This document shows positions 1 to 12,466 of a stretch of DNA of 64,000 nt, one piece after another. Each line of letters begins with the position of its first letter. Position 1 is the stretch's first letter. The stretch is taken from positions 7,157,501 to 7,221,500 of the forward strand of contig NZ_LT629775.1 in assembly GCF_900105395.1 (NCBI RefSeq), written 5' to 3'. The position numbers and the translations under genes are program-made. The notes under the pieces were generated by a model that saw only the letters and a list, made by a program, of their open reading frames with translations, searched no databases and was not told where the DNA came from. This DNA comes from Streptomyces sp. TLI_053. Its GTDB lineage: Bacteria > Actinomycetota > Actinomycetes > Streptomycetales > Streptomycetaceae.

Positions 1-148
1 GGGACAGTCTGGGCGAGGGGACGGCCGCGATCCAGCGGTTATCCGGGCGGGCCCCGGGGGACCGCCCCGGGCCCGGCCGCGCCCGCGCGGCGGGACGGCG
101 CGATGATGGGTGATGGGGCCGGGTGCACAGGGTGTGAGGAGCCGGCGG

Positions 149-682
149 ATGAGCGGACGGCGGTGGACGGCGGTCGGGGCGACCGCCGTGGTGGCGGCGG
201 GAGCCACGGCCGGGCTGGCGGTGGCGCTGCTGGCCGCGGGCCGGCGACTGCCGGTGGAACACGTCAGCGAGGGCGGACTCGAACTGGACCGGCCGCCCGA
301 CGAGGTCTGGGACGTCCTGACCGCCGTCGACCTCTTCCCGGCCTGGCGCCCGGGGCTGGCGCACGTCGAACGGCTGCCCGCCACCGCCGCCGGGCACCCC
401 CGGTGGCGCGAGTACGGCAAGCACGGCCACACCACCTACGAGGTCGTGGAGAGCGCCGCCCCGCACCGCCTGGTGACCGGCATCGCGGACCCGGACCTGC
501 CCTACGGCGGCACCTGGACGTACGTGCTGACACCGGCGGGCCGGGGCTGCACGCTCACCGTCACCGAGCACGGCGAGGTCTACCAGCCGCTGTACCGGGC
601 CGTCTCGCACTACCTGACCGGCGAGGACGCCACCGTCCACCGCTACCTGAGCGCGCTCGCCCACCGGCTGGCCGCGCCCTGA
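149..682 (+). CDS. SRPBCC (START-like) family protein with N-terminal membrane anchor
   Basis: The encoded protein has 177 residues. An N-terminal hydrophobic stretch (about residues 6-30, rich in Ala, Val and Leu) looks like a membrane anchor or uncleaved signal. The rest fits the polyketide cyclase/START fold: a strand followed by the typical 'PPDEVWDVLTAVDLFPAWRP' segment, then a C-terminal helix. Family members bind hydrophobic ligands in a helix-grip cavity, but the ligand cannot be told here. The ATG at 149 was chosen because GAGGAG lies 8 nt upstream; the frame stays open to a GTG at 110 with no ribosome site. It converges on the gene at 693 with only 10 bp between the stop codons. Function beyond the fold is unknown. 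Confidence 0.75.
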   Translation: MSGRRWTAVGATAVVAAGATAGLAVALLAAGRRLPVEHVSEGGLELDRPPDEVWDVLTAVDLFPAWRPGLAHVERLPATAAGHPRWREYGKHGHTTYEVVESAAPHRLVTGIADPDLPYGGTWTYVLTPAGRGCTLTVTEHGEVYQPLYRAVSHYLTGEDATVHRYLSALAHRLAAP

Positions 683-692
683 GAACCGGCCC

Positions 693-1793
693 TCATCGCA
701 CCCAGTCGCGCCGGTAGTCGGCCCAGTTCTGCTCGGTGGCGGCGAAGTCCACGTACAGGCCGACGCCGAAGTTCGGCCGGTGCAGGTCCTGCCGGCCCAG
801 GCCCAGCCGGATGCCCCGGATCCCGGCGGTGACCGTCTCGGCACGCCCCCAGTGGCCCCATTCGTCCTCCCAGTAGAACGGCAGGCCCATCAGCAGGTCG
901 ACCTCCGCCGGGGTGGCCTCCAGGGCGAGCTCGGTCTGGTAGGCGTTGTAGGCGCCGTAGAACCCCTCGGTCGGCATGCTGGAGTCGTAGGTCATCACCG
1001 CGATCTGGTCCACCCGGCGGGCGGTGGCGGTGAAGTACGCCTGGTCCCACCACTTGCCGTGGTCCGTGAGCGCGATGGCGACGTCGTGCTGGTAGGGCAG
1101 CGGGTCGATCTGCGGGGCGGCGACGGACAGTTTCGCGCCGCGCCCGGCGGTGACCGGGCGGACCTGGTCGAGCAGGGCGAGCCAGCCGTCGGAGCCCGGC
1201 CGGATCGGCTCCATGTCGAAGTGCACGCCGTCGAAGCCGAGGTCCAGGACCTGGCGGGCGGAGGCGGTGACCCGGTCGCGGGTGGCGGCGTCCTCCAGGT
1301 CCAGGCCGTCCTTCTCCGGCTTCACCTCGTCGCCGAGCCAGCTCTGCACCCGGACCCCGGGCAGCGCCCGGTGCGCGGCCCCGGTGAACCAGGCCGCCCG
1401 GGGGTGCACGGCGGGCGGCAGCGAGCCGTCGTGCTCCAGCGGGCCGGTGTGCACGTAGAGGTCCCGCACGCCGGTGCCGGCCAGCCGTTCGGCGAGGGCC
1501 GCGACGTCCGCGTCACCCTTCCGGCCGTCCACCCAGGCGTGGCCGAGCCAGAGTGCGTCACGGCCGCGGCTGCGCGCCTCGGGGGAGGGGTCGCCGACGT
1601 ACTGCAGGCGCAGCGCGAGCGCCGCCGAACCGACCGGGACCAGCACCACGGCCAGCGCCGTCAGCGCCACCACCAGGCTCTTGCGCCACCGCGACCAGCC
1701 GCGCCAGCGGGACCGGAGCGCCCGGGCCCGGGCGGCGGCGGCGCCCCCGGCCCGCCGTACGCCGTCCCGAACCAGTGTCCGCATCGTGGTCAT
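693..1793 (-). CDS. Membrane-anchored GH18-like TIM-barrel protein
   Basis: The product has 366 residues with a basic N-terminus and one transmembrane helix at about residues 38-62 (KSLVVALTALAVVLVPVGSA), so the catalytic part should lie outside the cell. The motif 'LGFDGVHFDMEP' resembles the GH18 chitinase/spore-peptidoglycan hydrolase strand that ends in the catalytic Glu. The later 'DQIAVMTYDSSMP' resembles the MTYD strand of the same superfamily. Both support a glycosidase or a glycosidase-derived protein; the substrate is unknown. The gene diverges from metH. A TATCCT -10-like hexamer (complement of 1826-1831) lies upstream on this strand. Confidence 0.6.
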   Translation of the reverse strand: MTTMRTLVRDGVRRAGGAAAARARALRSRWRGWSRWRKSLVVALTALAVVLVPVGSAALALRLQYVGDPSPEARSRGRDALWLGHAWVDGRKGDADVAALAERLAGTGVRDLYVHTGPLEHDGSLPPAVHPRAAWFTGAAHRALPGVRVQSWLGDEVKPEKDGLDLEDAATRDRVTASARQVLDLGFDGVHFDMEPIRPGSDGWLALLDQVRPVTAGRGAKLSVAAPQIDPLPYQHDVAIALTDHGKWWDQAYFTATARRVDQIAVMTYDSSMPTEGFYGAYNAYQTELALEATPAEVDLLMGLPFYWEDEWGHWGRAETVTAGIRGIRLGLGRQDLHRPNFGVGLYVDFAATEQNWADYRRDWVR

Positions 1794-1938
1794 CCGGTCG
1801 TTCCCCCCTGTTCGGCCGAGCGTTCAGGATACGGAATAGGTGGTCTCCTCCCGGCGGGGTCCGGATACCCTGGCCACGTGCGTCCCCGACTCAGCGGGTT
1901 CGCAAAGCCGACAGCCGTCGCACCCAGGGAGAAGCCCC

Positions 1939-5448
<3,510 letters not shown>

Positions 5449-5510
5449 CGCCCACGCTGCGCAGCGTTCGCTTCATTCGGGGTCCCCGGGCGTATCCTTG
5501 ATGATCCTGA

Positions 5511-5544
5511 ACGGGCCGGTCCGCTCAAAAGCGGGCCGGCCCGT
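5511..5544 (+). terminator. Hairpin terminator after metH
   Basis: A 15-bp stem (5511-5525 with 5530-5544, one G-U pair) closes a CAAA loop, 62 bp past the metH stop and before the HAD gene. There is no U-tract, which is common for Streptomyces terminators. Confidence 0.6.
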
Positions 5545-5589
5545 GCCATCCCCGGGTCCGATCCGGGCACGGACGGAAGGATCCCGCCA

Positions 5590-6294
5590 ATGACCACCAT
5601 CTCCACCGCCACCCCGACCCTCGGCCGCGGCGACGACCGGGGCCTGCAGGCGGTGCTGCTGGACATGGACGGGACGCTGGTCGACACCGAGGACTTCTGG
5701 TGGCAGGCGGAGGCCTCGCTCTTCGCCGAGCTGGGCCACGAGCTGACCGCCGAGGACCGCGCCCACGTGGTCGGCGGCCCGATGACCCGGGTCATCGACC
5801 ACCTGCTGGCCAGTACCGGGGTGGACCTCTCGCCGGCCGAGCTGACCGTGCTGATCAACAGGCGCTTCGTCGACCTGCTGGACGGCGGCGTGCCGCTGAT
5901 GCCGGGCGCCGAGCGGCTGCTCAACACGCTGGCCGCGCACGGGGTCCCGGCCGCCCTGGTGTCCGCCTCGCACCGGCACATCATCGACATCGTGCTCCGC
6001 TCGCTCGGCGCCGAGCACTTCGCCTTCTCGGTCGCCGGCGACGAGGTGGCCCGCACCAAGCCGCACCCGGACCCGTACCTGGAGGCGGCCCGCCGGCTCG
6101 GCGCCGACCCGGCCCGCTGCGTGGTGGTGGAGGACGCGCCGACCGGCGTGCGGGCCGCCGAGGCGGCCGGCTGCCCGGTGATCGCCGTCCCCTCGGTGGC
6201 GCCGATCGAGCCCGCTCCGGGGCGCCTGGTGCTGTCCTCGCTGGAGCAGGTCGACCTGGAACTGCTGCGCTCGCTGGTCGCCTCGCGAGTGTGA
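5590..6294 (+). CDS. HAD-superfamily phosphatase (beta-phosphoglucomutase-like)
   Basis: The protein has 234 residues and all HAD motifs. Motif I is LLDMDGTLVDTE (nucleophile Asp and acid/base Asp), motif II is the Ser of ALVSASHRHI, motif III is the Lys of ARTKPHPDPYL, and motif IV is VVVEDAPTGVRAA. The helical cap between motifs I and II fits the subfamily of beta-phosphoglucomutase and sugar-phosphate phosphatases. It is a cytosolic enzyme and the substrate is not predictable. ATG 5590 follows GGAAGGATC. The gene is separated from metH by a terminator hairpin and is probably transcribed alone. Confidence 0.85.
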   Translation: MTTISTATPTLGRGDDRGLQAVLLDMDGTLVDTEDFWWQAEASLFAELGHELTAEDRAHVVGGPMTRVIDHLLASTGVDLSPAELTVLINRRFVDLLDGGVPLMPGAERLLNTLAAHGVPAALVSASHRHIIDIVLRSLGAEHFAFSVAGDEVARTKPHPDPYLEAARRLGADPARCVVVEDAPTGVRAAEAAGCPVIAVPSVAPIEPAPGRLVLSSLEQVDLELLRSLVASRV

Positions 6295-6578
6295 TTGTCG
6301 TCTCATTGCGGACCGTCGGTACCGACCGGTAAGCGGACGGACCGGGCCGGGCCGGGGGACTCCCCGGGGAGAAAACGGGCATTGCCTGACAACTCGTAGG
6401 AGAGGCCAGTCCAGCGCACCCGCCCGTGTCCCAACTGTCACCTGTGCGGGTATCGGGGGTGTCTGTTCGATATGGCACGCTACTCCAGTTCGTTCCACCC
6501 CCGAGCCCAGGCACCGCCGCTGACGGGCACCCCCGTCGTGCCCGCGGTCGCAGCCCCGCACCCAGAAGGACGCGACCC

Positions 6579-8186
6579 GTGAAGACTTCCGCTGAACGAC
6601 TGGCCGTGCTCGGCTGCGCCGGAATCGTGGCCGTTACGGTGGCCGGCTGCGGCTCGGTGACCGACGCCGTCAAGGGCGACGGCGACAAGGCGATCACCCT
6701 GGGCACCACCGCGACGACCAACGCCCTGGACCCGGCCGTCGCCTACGACGCCGGCTCCTGGCTGCTGCTGCGCAACACCTTCCAGTCGCTGCTCAGCTAC
6801 CCGGCCGCGTCCAGCGCCCCCACCCCGGACGCCGCCCAGTCCTGCGAGTTCACCGCCGGCGACGCCACCCAGTACCACTGCACGCTCCGGAGCGGGCTGA
6901 AGTTCTCCAACGGCCACGCGCTGACCTCCGCCGACGTCGTCTTCTCGATCCAGCGGACCCTGAAGATCAACGACGCCAACGGCCCGGCCGGCCTGCTGTC
7001 GTCGATCAAGACGGTCGAGGCGGTCAACGACACCGAGGTGCTCTTCCACCTCGCCCAGCCCGACGCCACCCTCCCGGCCAAGCTGGCCGGCCCGGCCGGC
7101 GCCATCGTCGACCAGGAGGTCTTCCCGGCGGACAAGGCGCTGGCGAACGACAAGCTGGTCGGCTCCGGCCCGTACAAGATCGACTCCATCGAGGCGACCC
7201 CGAAGAGCGGCCCGGCCAAGGTCGTGCTCCTGCCCAACGACAAGTACACCGGCGACGCCAAGCTCCGGAACAAGAAGTTCGTGCTGCGCTACTTCGACAA
7301 GCCGGCCGACCTCAAGACCGCGATCGACAACGGCGAGGTCGACCTGGCCGACAACAGCCTCGAGCCGAACACCGCCGCGCAGATCCTCTCCGACCAGCAG
7401 GGCGGCAAGACCGACCTGCGCGTCGTCGAGGGCGACAGCAACGACACCCGCTACCTGGTGTTCAACACCAAGGACGCCACCGCCGGCAACGTCGCCGTCC
7501 GCCAGGCCGCCGCCCAGCTGGTCGACCGCAAGGCCCTGGCCCGCGACGTCTTCGCGCGCACCGTCCAGCCGCTGTACTCCATGGTCCCGGCGGGCGTCAC
7601 CGGCCACAACACGGCCTTCTTCGACCGCTACGGCGACCAGGACCCGGCCAAGGCCAAGGCGATCCTCGCCGCCGCCAAGGTCGCCACCCCGGTCAAGCTC
7701 AACCTCACCTGGTCGCGCTCGCGCGCCGAGGCCGTCGAGGCCGAGACCCTGAAGAAGCAGCTGGAGGCCGGCGGCCTGTTCCAGGTCACCGTCCAGCAGG
7801 AGCCCGACTGGGACGCCTTCAAGAAGGGCTGGAACGAGAGCAAGTACCAGATGTACCTGATCGGCTGGTTCGCGGACTACCCGGACCCGGACAACTACGT
7901 CGCGCCGCTGATCGTCGAGGGTGGCGCCTACCACCACGGCTGGGACGACCAGCGGATCAGCCAGAAGCTGGTGCCCGACACCCTCAAGCAGACCGACCGG
8001 GCCACCGCCAGCAGCCTCTACGCCCAGATCCAGGGCATCGTGGCCGAGAACGCCCCGCTGATCCCGCTGTTCCAGAACAAGGCGTTCTACACCTCCCGCT
8101 CCAACATCACCGGCGTGGAGTCGACCGTCGACACCACCGGCTTCTTCCGCTTCTGGGAGATCGGCCGGGTCGGCAAGGGCAAGTGA
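6579..8186 (+). CDS. ABC transporter solute-binding lipoprotein (SBP_bac_5, peptide type)
   Basis: The protein has 535 residues. The start is a GTG with AGAAGGA 8 nt upstream. The N-terminus is a lipoprotein signal peptide (MKTSAERLAVLGCAGIVAVT) ending in a VAGC lipobox, so it should be a surface lipoprotein. The body matches the large family of oligopeptide-binding proteins: N-terminal 'TTATTNALDPA', central 'LIGWFADYPDPDNYVAPL', and C-terminal 'APLIPLFQNKAFY'. No permease or ATPase gene adjoins it; it is flanked by a HAD gene and a 31-bp terminator. It must use a transporter encoded elsewhere, or act as a sensor. Confidence 0.88.
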   Translation: MKTSAERLAVLGCAGIVAVTVAGCGSVTDAVKGDGDKAITLGTTATTNALDPAVAYDAGSWLLLRNTFQSLLSYPAASSAPTPDAAQSCEFTAGDATQYHCTLRSGLKFSNGHALTSADVVFSIQRTLKINDANGPAGLLSSIKTVEAVNDTEVLFHLAQPDATLPAKLAGPAGAIVDQEVFPADKALANDKLVGSGPYKIDSIEATPKSGPAKVVLLPNDKYTGDAKLRNKKFVLRYFDKPADLKTAIDNGEVDLADNSLEPNTAAQILSDQQGGKTDLRVVEGDSNDTRYLVFNTKDATAGNVAVRQAAAQLVDRKALARDVFARTVQPLYSMVPAGVTGHNTAFFDRYGDQDPAKAKAILAAAKVATPVKLNLTWSRSRAEAVEAETLKKQLEAGGLFQVTVQQEPDWDAFKKGWNESKYQMYLIGWFADYPDPDNYVAPLIVEGGAYHHGWDDQRISQKLVPDTLKQTDRATASSLYAQIQGIVAENAPLIPLFQNKAFYTSRSNITGVESTVDTTGFFRFWEIGRVGKGK

Positions 8187-8209
8187 CCCGCGGGGCCGGC
8201 GCCCCGAAC

Positions 8210-8274
8210 ACGACGGAGCGGCCCGCCCGCCCCCACCCCGGACCGGGGTGGGGGCGGGCGGGCCGCTCCGTCGT
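8210..8274. terminator. 31-bp perfect hairpin, bidirectional terminator
   Basis: Positions 8210-8240 pair without mismatch with 8244-8274, leaving a 3-nt GAC loop. It lies between the convergent stops of the solute-binding gene (8186) and the response regulator (8278) and should end transcription from both sides. Confidence 0.8.
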
Positions 8275-8277
8275 CCG

Positions 8278-8949
8278 CTACAGCGCGCCGGGCCGCACCA
8301 GGCCGCTCTCGTACGCGTACACCGCCGCCTGCACCCGGTCCCGCAGCTGCAGCTTCGTCAGCACATGGCCGACATGCGTCTTCACCGTCGTCTCGCTGAC
8401 GAACAGCTCCGCCGCGATCTCCGCGTTCGACAGCCCGCGCGCCACCAGCTTCAGCACCTCCAGCTCCCGCTCGGTCAGCGCGTTCAGCGCCTGCGGCGGC
8501 GCCTCCTCGCCCGACGGCAGCTTCGTGGCGTACATGTCCAGCAGCCGCCGGGTGATCGACGGCGCCAGCATCGCCGCGCCGTCCGCCACCACCCGGATCG
8601 CCTGCACCAGCTCCTCCGCCGGCACGTCCTTCAGCAGGAAGCCGCTCGCGCCCGCGCGCAGCGCCTCGACCACGTACTCGTCCAGGTCGAACGTGGTCAG
8701 CACCAGCACCTTGGCCGGGCCGTCCCGCCCCGGACCGGCGATCCGGCGGGTCGCCTCCACCCCGTCCATCCGCGGCATCCGGATGTCCATCAGCACCACA
8801 TCGGGCTGCAGCGCCCGCACCTGGTCCAGCGCCTGCTGGCCGTCGCCGGCCTCACCGACCACCACCAGGTCGGACTCGGCCTCCAGGATCATCCGGAAAC
8901 CGGTGCGCAGCAGCGGCTGGTCGTCGACCAGCAGCACTCGGATCGTCAC
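8278..8949 (-). CDS. NarL/LuxR-family response regulator
   Basis: The protein has 223 residues. The receiver domain has the acidic pair at residues 9-10, the phospho-acceptor Asp55 (VVLMDIRMP), Thr in LVLTTFD and Lys in FLLKDVPAEE. The C-terminal LuxR-type helix-turn-helix runs LTERELEVLKLVARGLSNAEIAAELFVSETTVKTHV. Its GTG start directly follows the stop of the RecB-like gene with no base between them, and an AAGGAG ribosome site lies inside that gene's end, so the two are probably translationally coupled. No histidine kinase gene adjoins it, so it is an orphan regulator here. Confidence 0.92.
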   Translation of the reverse strand: MTIRVLLVDDQPLLRTGFRMILEAESDLVVVGEAGDGQQALDQVRALQPDVVLMDIRMPRMDGVEATRRIAGPGRDGPAKVLVLTTFDLDEYVVEALRAGASGFLLKDVPAEELVQAIRVVADGAAMLAPSITRRLLDMYATKLPSGEEAPPQALNALTERELEVLKLVARGLSNAEIAAELFVSETTVKTHVGHVLTKLQLRDRVQAAVYAYESGLVRPGAL

Positions 8950-9858
8950 CTAGGACTCCTTGCTCGTCGGATCCCCCGCGGGATCGTCCTCGTCGGGCGT
9001 ACGCGCCAGCGGCAGCGGGTACGGCGGCGGCGTGCCGCCGAACTCCGGACAGCTGGCTTGGTGATCGCACCAGTCGCAGAGCCGGTTGCGGGTCGCCGGG
9101 AAGTCGCCGGTCGCCACCGCCAGGCCGATCCGCTCCCACAGCGCCAGCAGCTTGCGCTCCACCGCCAGCAGGTCCGCCTCGTCCGGGTCGTAGCTGACCA
9201 CGTCCCCGCCGCCGCCCAGATAGACCAGCTGCAGTCGCCGGGGGAGCACGCCCTTCCAGCGCCAGACCACCAGCGCGTAGAACTTCATCTGGAACATCGC
9301 CTTGCCCTCGAAATCCCTCGAGGGGGCCCGGCCGGTCTTGTAGTCCACCAGACGGACCTCGCCGGTCGGCGCGACATCGACCCGGTCGATGTAGCCGCGC
9401 AGCAGCAGCCCCGACTCCAGGGCCGTCTCCACGTAGAGCTCCCGCTCCACCGGATGCAGCCGGGTCGGGTCCTCCAGCCGGAACCACTGGGCGACCAGCT
9501 TCTCCGCGTCCCCCAGCCAGCGCGTCAGCGCGGCGCCGTCCGGGTCCTCCGGGAACAGCCCGGCCAGCTCCGGCCGCTCGCCGAGCAGCCGCTCCCACTG
9601 CGGGCGCAGCAGCCCGAGCGCCCGCTCCGGCGTACGGTCCGCCGCCGGGGAGTCGAACAGCCGCTCCAGCACCGCGTGCACCAGCGTGCCCCGGGTCGCC
9701 GCCGGACTCGGCGGCTCCGGCAGCCGGTCGATCACCCGCAGCCGGTACAACAGCGGGCAGGTCAGGAAGTCGCCCGCGCGCGACGGGGAGAGCCCGGTCG
9801 GGGCCGCCGCCGCCCGCACCGGGGCCACGACGGCGCTGCTGGTCTCGGTCTGCTGCAT
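8950..9858 (-). CDS. RecB-family (PD-(D/E)XK) exonuclease
   Basis: The protein has 302 residues. It begins with the superfamily pattern 'LSPSRAGDFLTCPLLYRLRVIDRLPE', has 'RGTLVHAVLERLF', and the nuclease core 'VRLVDYKTGRAPSRDFEGKAMFQMKFYAL' with the DxK catalytic residues. The C-terminus carries 'NRLCDWCDHQASCPEF', which with the early Cys fits the four-Cys iron-sulfur cluster of AddB/Cas4-like nucleases. ATG 9858 was chosen because TAGGGT lies 7 nt upstream on this strand, suggesting a leaderless mRNA; an alternative ATG is at 9888. It probably acts in DNA repair or processing, and heads an operon with the response regulator. Confidence 0.88.
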   Translation of the reverse strand: MQQTETSSAVVAPVRAAAAPTGLSPSRAGDFLTCPLLYRLRVIDRLPEPPSPAATRGTLVHAVLERLFDSPAADRTPERALGLLRPQWERLLGERPELAGLFPEDPDGAALTRWLGDAEKLVAQWFRLEDPTRLHPVERELYVETALESGLLLRGYIDRVDVAPTGEVRLVDYKTGRAPSRDFEGKAMFQMKFYALVVWRWKGVLPRRLQLVYLGGGGDVVSYDPDEADLLAVERKLLALWERIGLAVATGDFPATRNRLCDWCDHQASCPEFGGTPPPYPLPLARTPDEDDPAGDPTSKES

Positions 9859-10040
9859 ACCCCAGACCCTATTGCCCTGCGCTGTCATCCCGCTGCCACG
9901 GTGCTGCCGCAAGCCGCCCGCGGGTGGGTATGAAGGCAGTGGGAAGGCGAGGGGCGCGCGCCGGACGACCGCCCCGATCACGTAGCGTGGGCGCACCGGC
10001 GCGCGGCGCGCGCCGGTGGCAGACGGACGAAGGGAACACG

Positions 10041-11261
10041 GTGAGCGACTCCAGTGGCCGGCGGACCTCCGACCAGCCACCGCACGACAGCGGCACCCGG
10101 CCCGGGACCCCGCCGCCCGAGGACCCGGAGCCCCGCGGCGGCATCCTGATGGGCCGCCCCTTCGGCGTGCCGATCTACGTCACCCCGTCCTGGTTCGTCA
10201 TCGCCGCCCTCATCACCTGGGTCTTCGGCGGCCAGCTCGACCGGGTCCTGCCCGAGCTCGGCGCAGCCCGCTACCTGCTCGCCTTCTTCTTCGCCGTCGC
10301 CTTCTACGGCTCGGTACTGATCCACGAACTCGCCCACACCCTGGTCGCGCTGCGCTACGAGCTCGGCGTGCGGCGGATCCAGCTGCAGTTCTTCGGCGGT
10401 GTCTCCGAGATCGAGAACGAGGCCGAACGCCCCTGGCGCGAGTTCTGGCTGGCCTTCGTCGGCCCGCTGCTCTCGCTGGTCCTCGGCGGCGTGTTCTACC
10501 TCGCCCTCCAGGCCGTCGAGCTGTCCACCGTCCCCGGCGTCCTGCTCACCGGCCTGATGGTCTCCAACCTCGTCGTCGCCGCCTTCAACCTGCTGCCCGG
10601 TCTGCCGCTCGACGGCGGCCGGATGCTGCGCGCCGTGGTCTGGGCGGTCACCGGCCGGCCGATGACCGGCACCGTCGCCGCCGCCTGGGCCGGCCGGGCG
10701 CTCGCCGTCGCCGTCCTGATCGGCCTGCCGCTGGTCAGCTCCGCCCGCGAACTCGACCGCAGCCGCACCGACACCCTGGTCGACGCCGTCCTCGCCGCCG
10801 TGCTCGCCGCCATCATCTGGAACGGCGCCACCAACGCCCTGCGCAACGCCCGGCTCAAGGAGGTCCTGCCCGGCCTGCGGCTGCGCGACCTGGCCCGCCG
10901 GGCCGTCGAGGTCACCGCCGACACCCCGCTCGGCGAGGCCATGCGGCGCGCCCACGAGGCCGAGGCCGGCGCCGTCGTCGTGGTCGACGGGCGCGGCGAG
11001 CCGATCGCCCTGGTCCGCGAGTCCGCCGTGCGCGCCGTCCCCGAGCACCGCCGCCCCTGGGTCGCCGTCGGCCCGCTCGCCCGCGACCTCGAACCCGGGC
11101 TGCGGCTCCCCGCCGACCTCGCCGGCGAGGACCTGCTGCGGGCCGTCCGGGCCACCCCCGCCGGGGAGTACCTGGTGGTCGAGGCGGACGGACGGGTGTT
11201 CGGCGTCGCCACGCTCACCGACATCGAACAGCGGCTGACGGCGGCCGTCAGCGGCCGCTGA
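10041..11261 (+). CDS. Site-2 protease (M50 family) with CBS-like C-terminus
   Basis: The protein has 406 residues. After a polar, Pro-rich N-terminus come several membrane helices with the zinc motif LIHELAHTLVAL (HExxH) and the second M50 motif 'NLLPGLPLDGGRML' carrying the third ligand Asp. About the last 130 residues ('TPLGEAMRRAHEAEAGAVVVVDGRG' and onward) look like a CBS-pair region. Members cleave membrane-bound substrates within the bilayer; CBS domains often sense nucleotides. GTG 10041 has GAAGGGA upstream. The gene is divergent from the RecB-like gene and upstream of trmI. Confidence 0.9.
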   Translation: MSDSSGRRTSDQPPHDSGTRPGTPPPEDPEPRGGILMGRPFGVPIYVTPSWFVIAALITWVFGGQLDRVLPELGAARYLLAFFFAVAFYGSVLIHELAHTLVALRYELGVRRIQLQFFGGVSEIENEAERPWREFWLAFVGPLLSLVLGGVFYLALQAVELSTVPGVLLTGLMVSNLVVAAFNLLPGLPLDGGRMLRAVVWAVTGRPMTGTVAAAWAGRALAVAVLIGLPLVSSARELDRSRTDTLVDAVLAAVLAAIIWNGATNALRNARLKEVLPGLRLRDLARRAVEVTADTPLGEAMRRAHEAEAGAVVVVDGRGEPIALVRESAVRAVPEHRRPWVAVGPLARDLEPGLRLPADLAGEDLLRAVRATPAGEYLVVEADGRVFGVATLTDIEQRLTAAVSGR

Positions 11262-11363
11262 GACGGCCGTCCGGCGGGGCGGGGGCGACCCTCCGGCACC
11301 CCGGGAGCGACGCTCCGGCACCGCCGGAACGATCACCTGGTCGGGCGGACGGCGCGCTTCCCT

Positions 11364-11376
11364 TAGGATTGTCCGC
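11364..11376 (+). promoter_or_regulatory. Leaderless promoter of trmI
   Basis: TAGGAT (11364-11369) is a TANNNT -10 hexamer, and the ATG follows 7 nt later with no ribosome site between. Transcription probably starts at the A of the start codon. Confidence 0.55.
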
Positions 11377-12336
11377 ATGTCCGAACCGACCGGTGCCACC
11401 CGCCGACGCGGGCCCTTCCAGGTCGGGGACCAGGTCCAGCTGACCGACCCCAAGGGCCGCCACTACACGTTCACGCTCCAGGCCGGGAACCAGTTCCACA
11501 CCCACAAGGGTGCGTTCCCCCACGACGAGCTGATCGGCGCCCCCGAGGGCACGGTCGTGCGCACCACGGGGAACGTCCCGTACCTCGCGCTGCGCCCCCT
11601 GCTCCCCGACTACGTCCTGTCCATGCCGCGCGGCGCCGCCGTGATCTACCCCAAGGACGCGGGGCAGATCCTGGCGATGGCCGACATCTTCCCGGGCGCC
11701 CGCGTGGTCGAGGCCGGCGTCGGCTCCGGCGCGCTGTCCACGTACCTGCTGCGCGCGGTCGGCGACACCGGCCTGCTCGCCTCGTACGAGCGCCGCCAGG
11801 ACTTCGCCGACATCGCGCAGTCCAACGTCGAGCGCTACTTCGGCGGCCCGCACCCGGCGTGGAAGCTCACCGTCGGCGACCTCCAGGACAACCTGGTCGA
11901 GAACGACGTCGACCGCGTCATCCTGGACATGCTCGCCCCCTGGGAGTGCCTGGACGTCGCCTCCAAGGCGCTCGTCCCCGGCGGCCTGATCTGCTGCTAC
12001 GTCGCCACCACCACGCAGATGTCCAGGACCGTCGAGGCGCTGCGCGAGCACGGCACCTACACCGAGCCGCAGGCCTGGGAGACCATGGTCCGCACCTGGC
12101 ACCTGGAGGGCCTGGCCGTCCGCCCGGACCACCGGATGATCGGCCACACCGGCTTCCTGCTCACCGCCCGGCGCCTCGCCGACGGCGTCGAGCCGCCGCT
12201 GCGCCGCCGCCGTCCGGCCAAGGGCGCCTACGGCGAGGAGTACGACAACGGGGCCCCCGAGCCCACCCTGCAGGAGCGCGCGGCCGCCCGGGCCGCCGCC
12301 CGCGCCGAGAGCGCCGACCAGGTCGACCTCGGCTGA
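11377..12336 (+). CDS. trmI: tRNA (adenine-58-N1)-methyltransferase TrmI
   Basis: The protein has 319 residues. It methylates A58 of tRNA using S-adenosylmethionine. An N-terminal beta-rich domain (FQVGDQVQLTDPKGRHYTF) is followed by the Rossmann fold with the SAM motif VVEAGVGSGALSTYLL, and motif 'VDRVILDMLAPWECLDVA'. The C-terminal tail (after about residue 280) is polar and variable. It starts without a ribosome site, consistent with a leaderless message. Actinobacterial trmI is typically located just upstream of the proteasome ATPase gene, as here. A 16-bp terminator follows the stop. Confidence 0.95.
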   Translation: MSEPTGATRRRGPFQVGDQVQLTDPKGRHYTFTLQAGNQFHTHKGAFPHDELIGAPEGTVVRTTGNVPYLALRPLLPDYVLSMPRGAAVIYPKDAGQILAMADIFPGARVVEAGVGSGALSTYLLRAVGDTGLLASYERRQDFADIAQSNVERYFGGPHPAWKLTVGDLQDNLVENDVDRVILDMLAPWECLDVASKALVPGGLICCYVATTTQMSRTVEALREHGTYTEPQAWETMVRTWHLEGLAVRPDHRMIGHTGFLLTARRLADGVEPPLRRRRPAKGAYGEEYDNGAPEPTLQERAAARAAARAESADQVDLG

Positions 12337-12346
12337 GACACCGTCC

Positions 12347-12381
12347 GGAGGGGTGGTACGGCGATGCCGTACCACCCCTCC
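12347..12381 (+). terminator. Terminator after trmI
   Basis: A 16-bp perfect stem (12347-12362 with 12366-12381) has a GAT loop, 11 bp after the trmI stop. Confidence 0.75.
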
Positions 12382-12466
12382 CGCGTTCCCGCACACCCGT
12401 GACACCTCGCGGCCGCCCCGGTGTGGGACGATGCTCGCTCACACAGACCACTGGAGGGGACGCCTG

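Noticed and set aside
1794..1938. Cobalamin or SAM riboswitch before metH
   Set aside because: The gap is only 145 bp and shared with a divergent promoter; no B12-box-like or SAM-type conserved stretch is visible.
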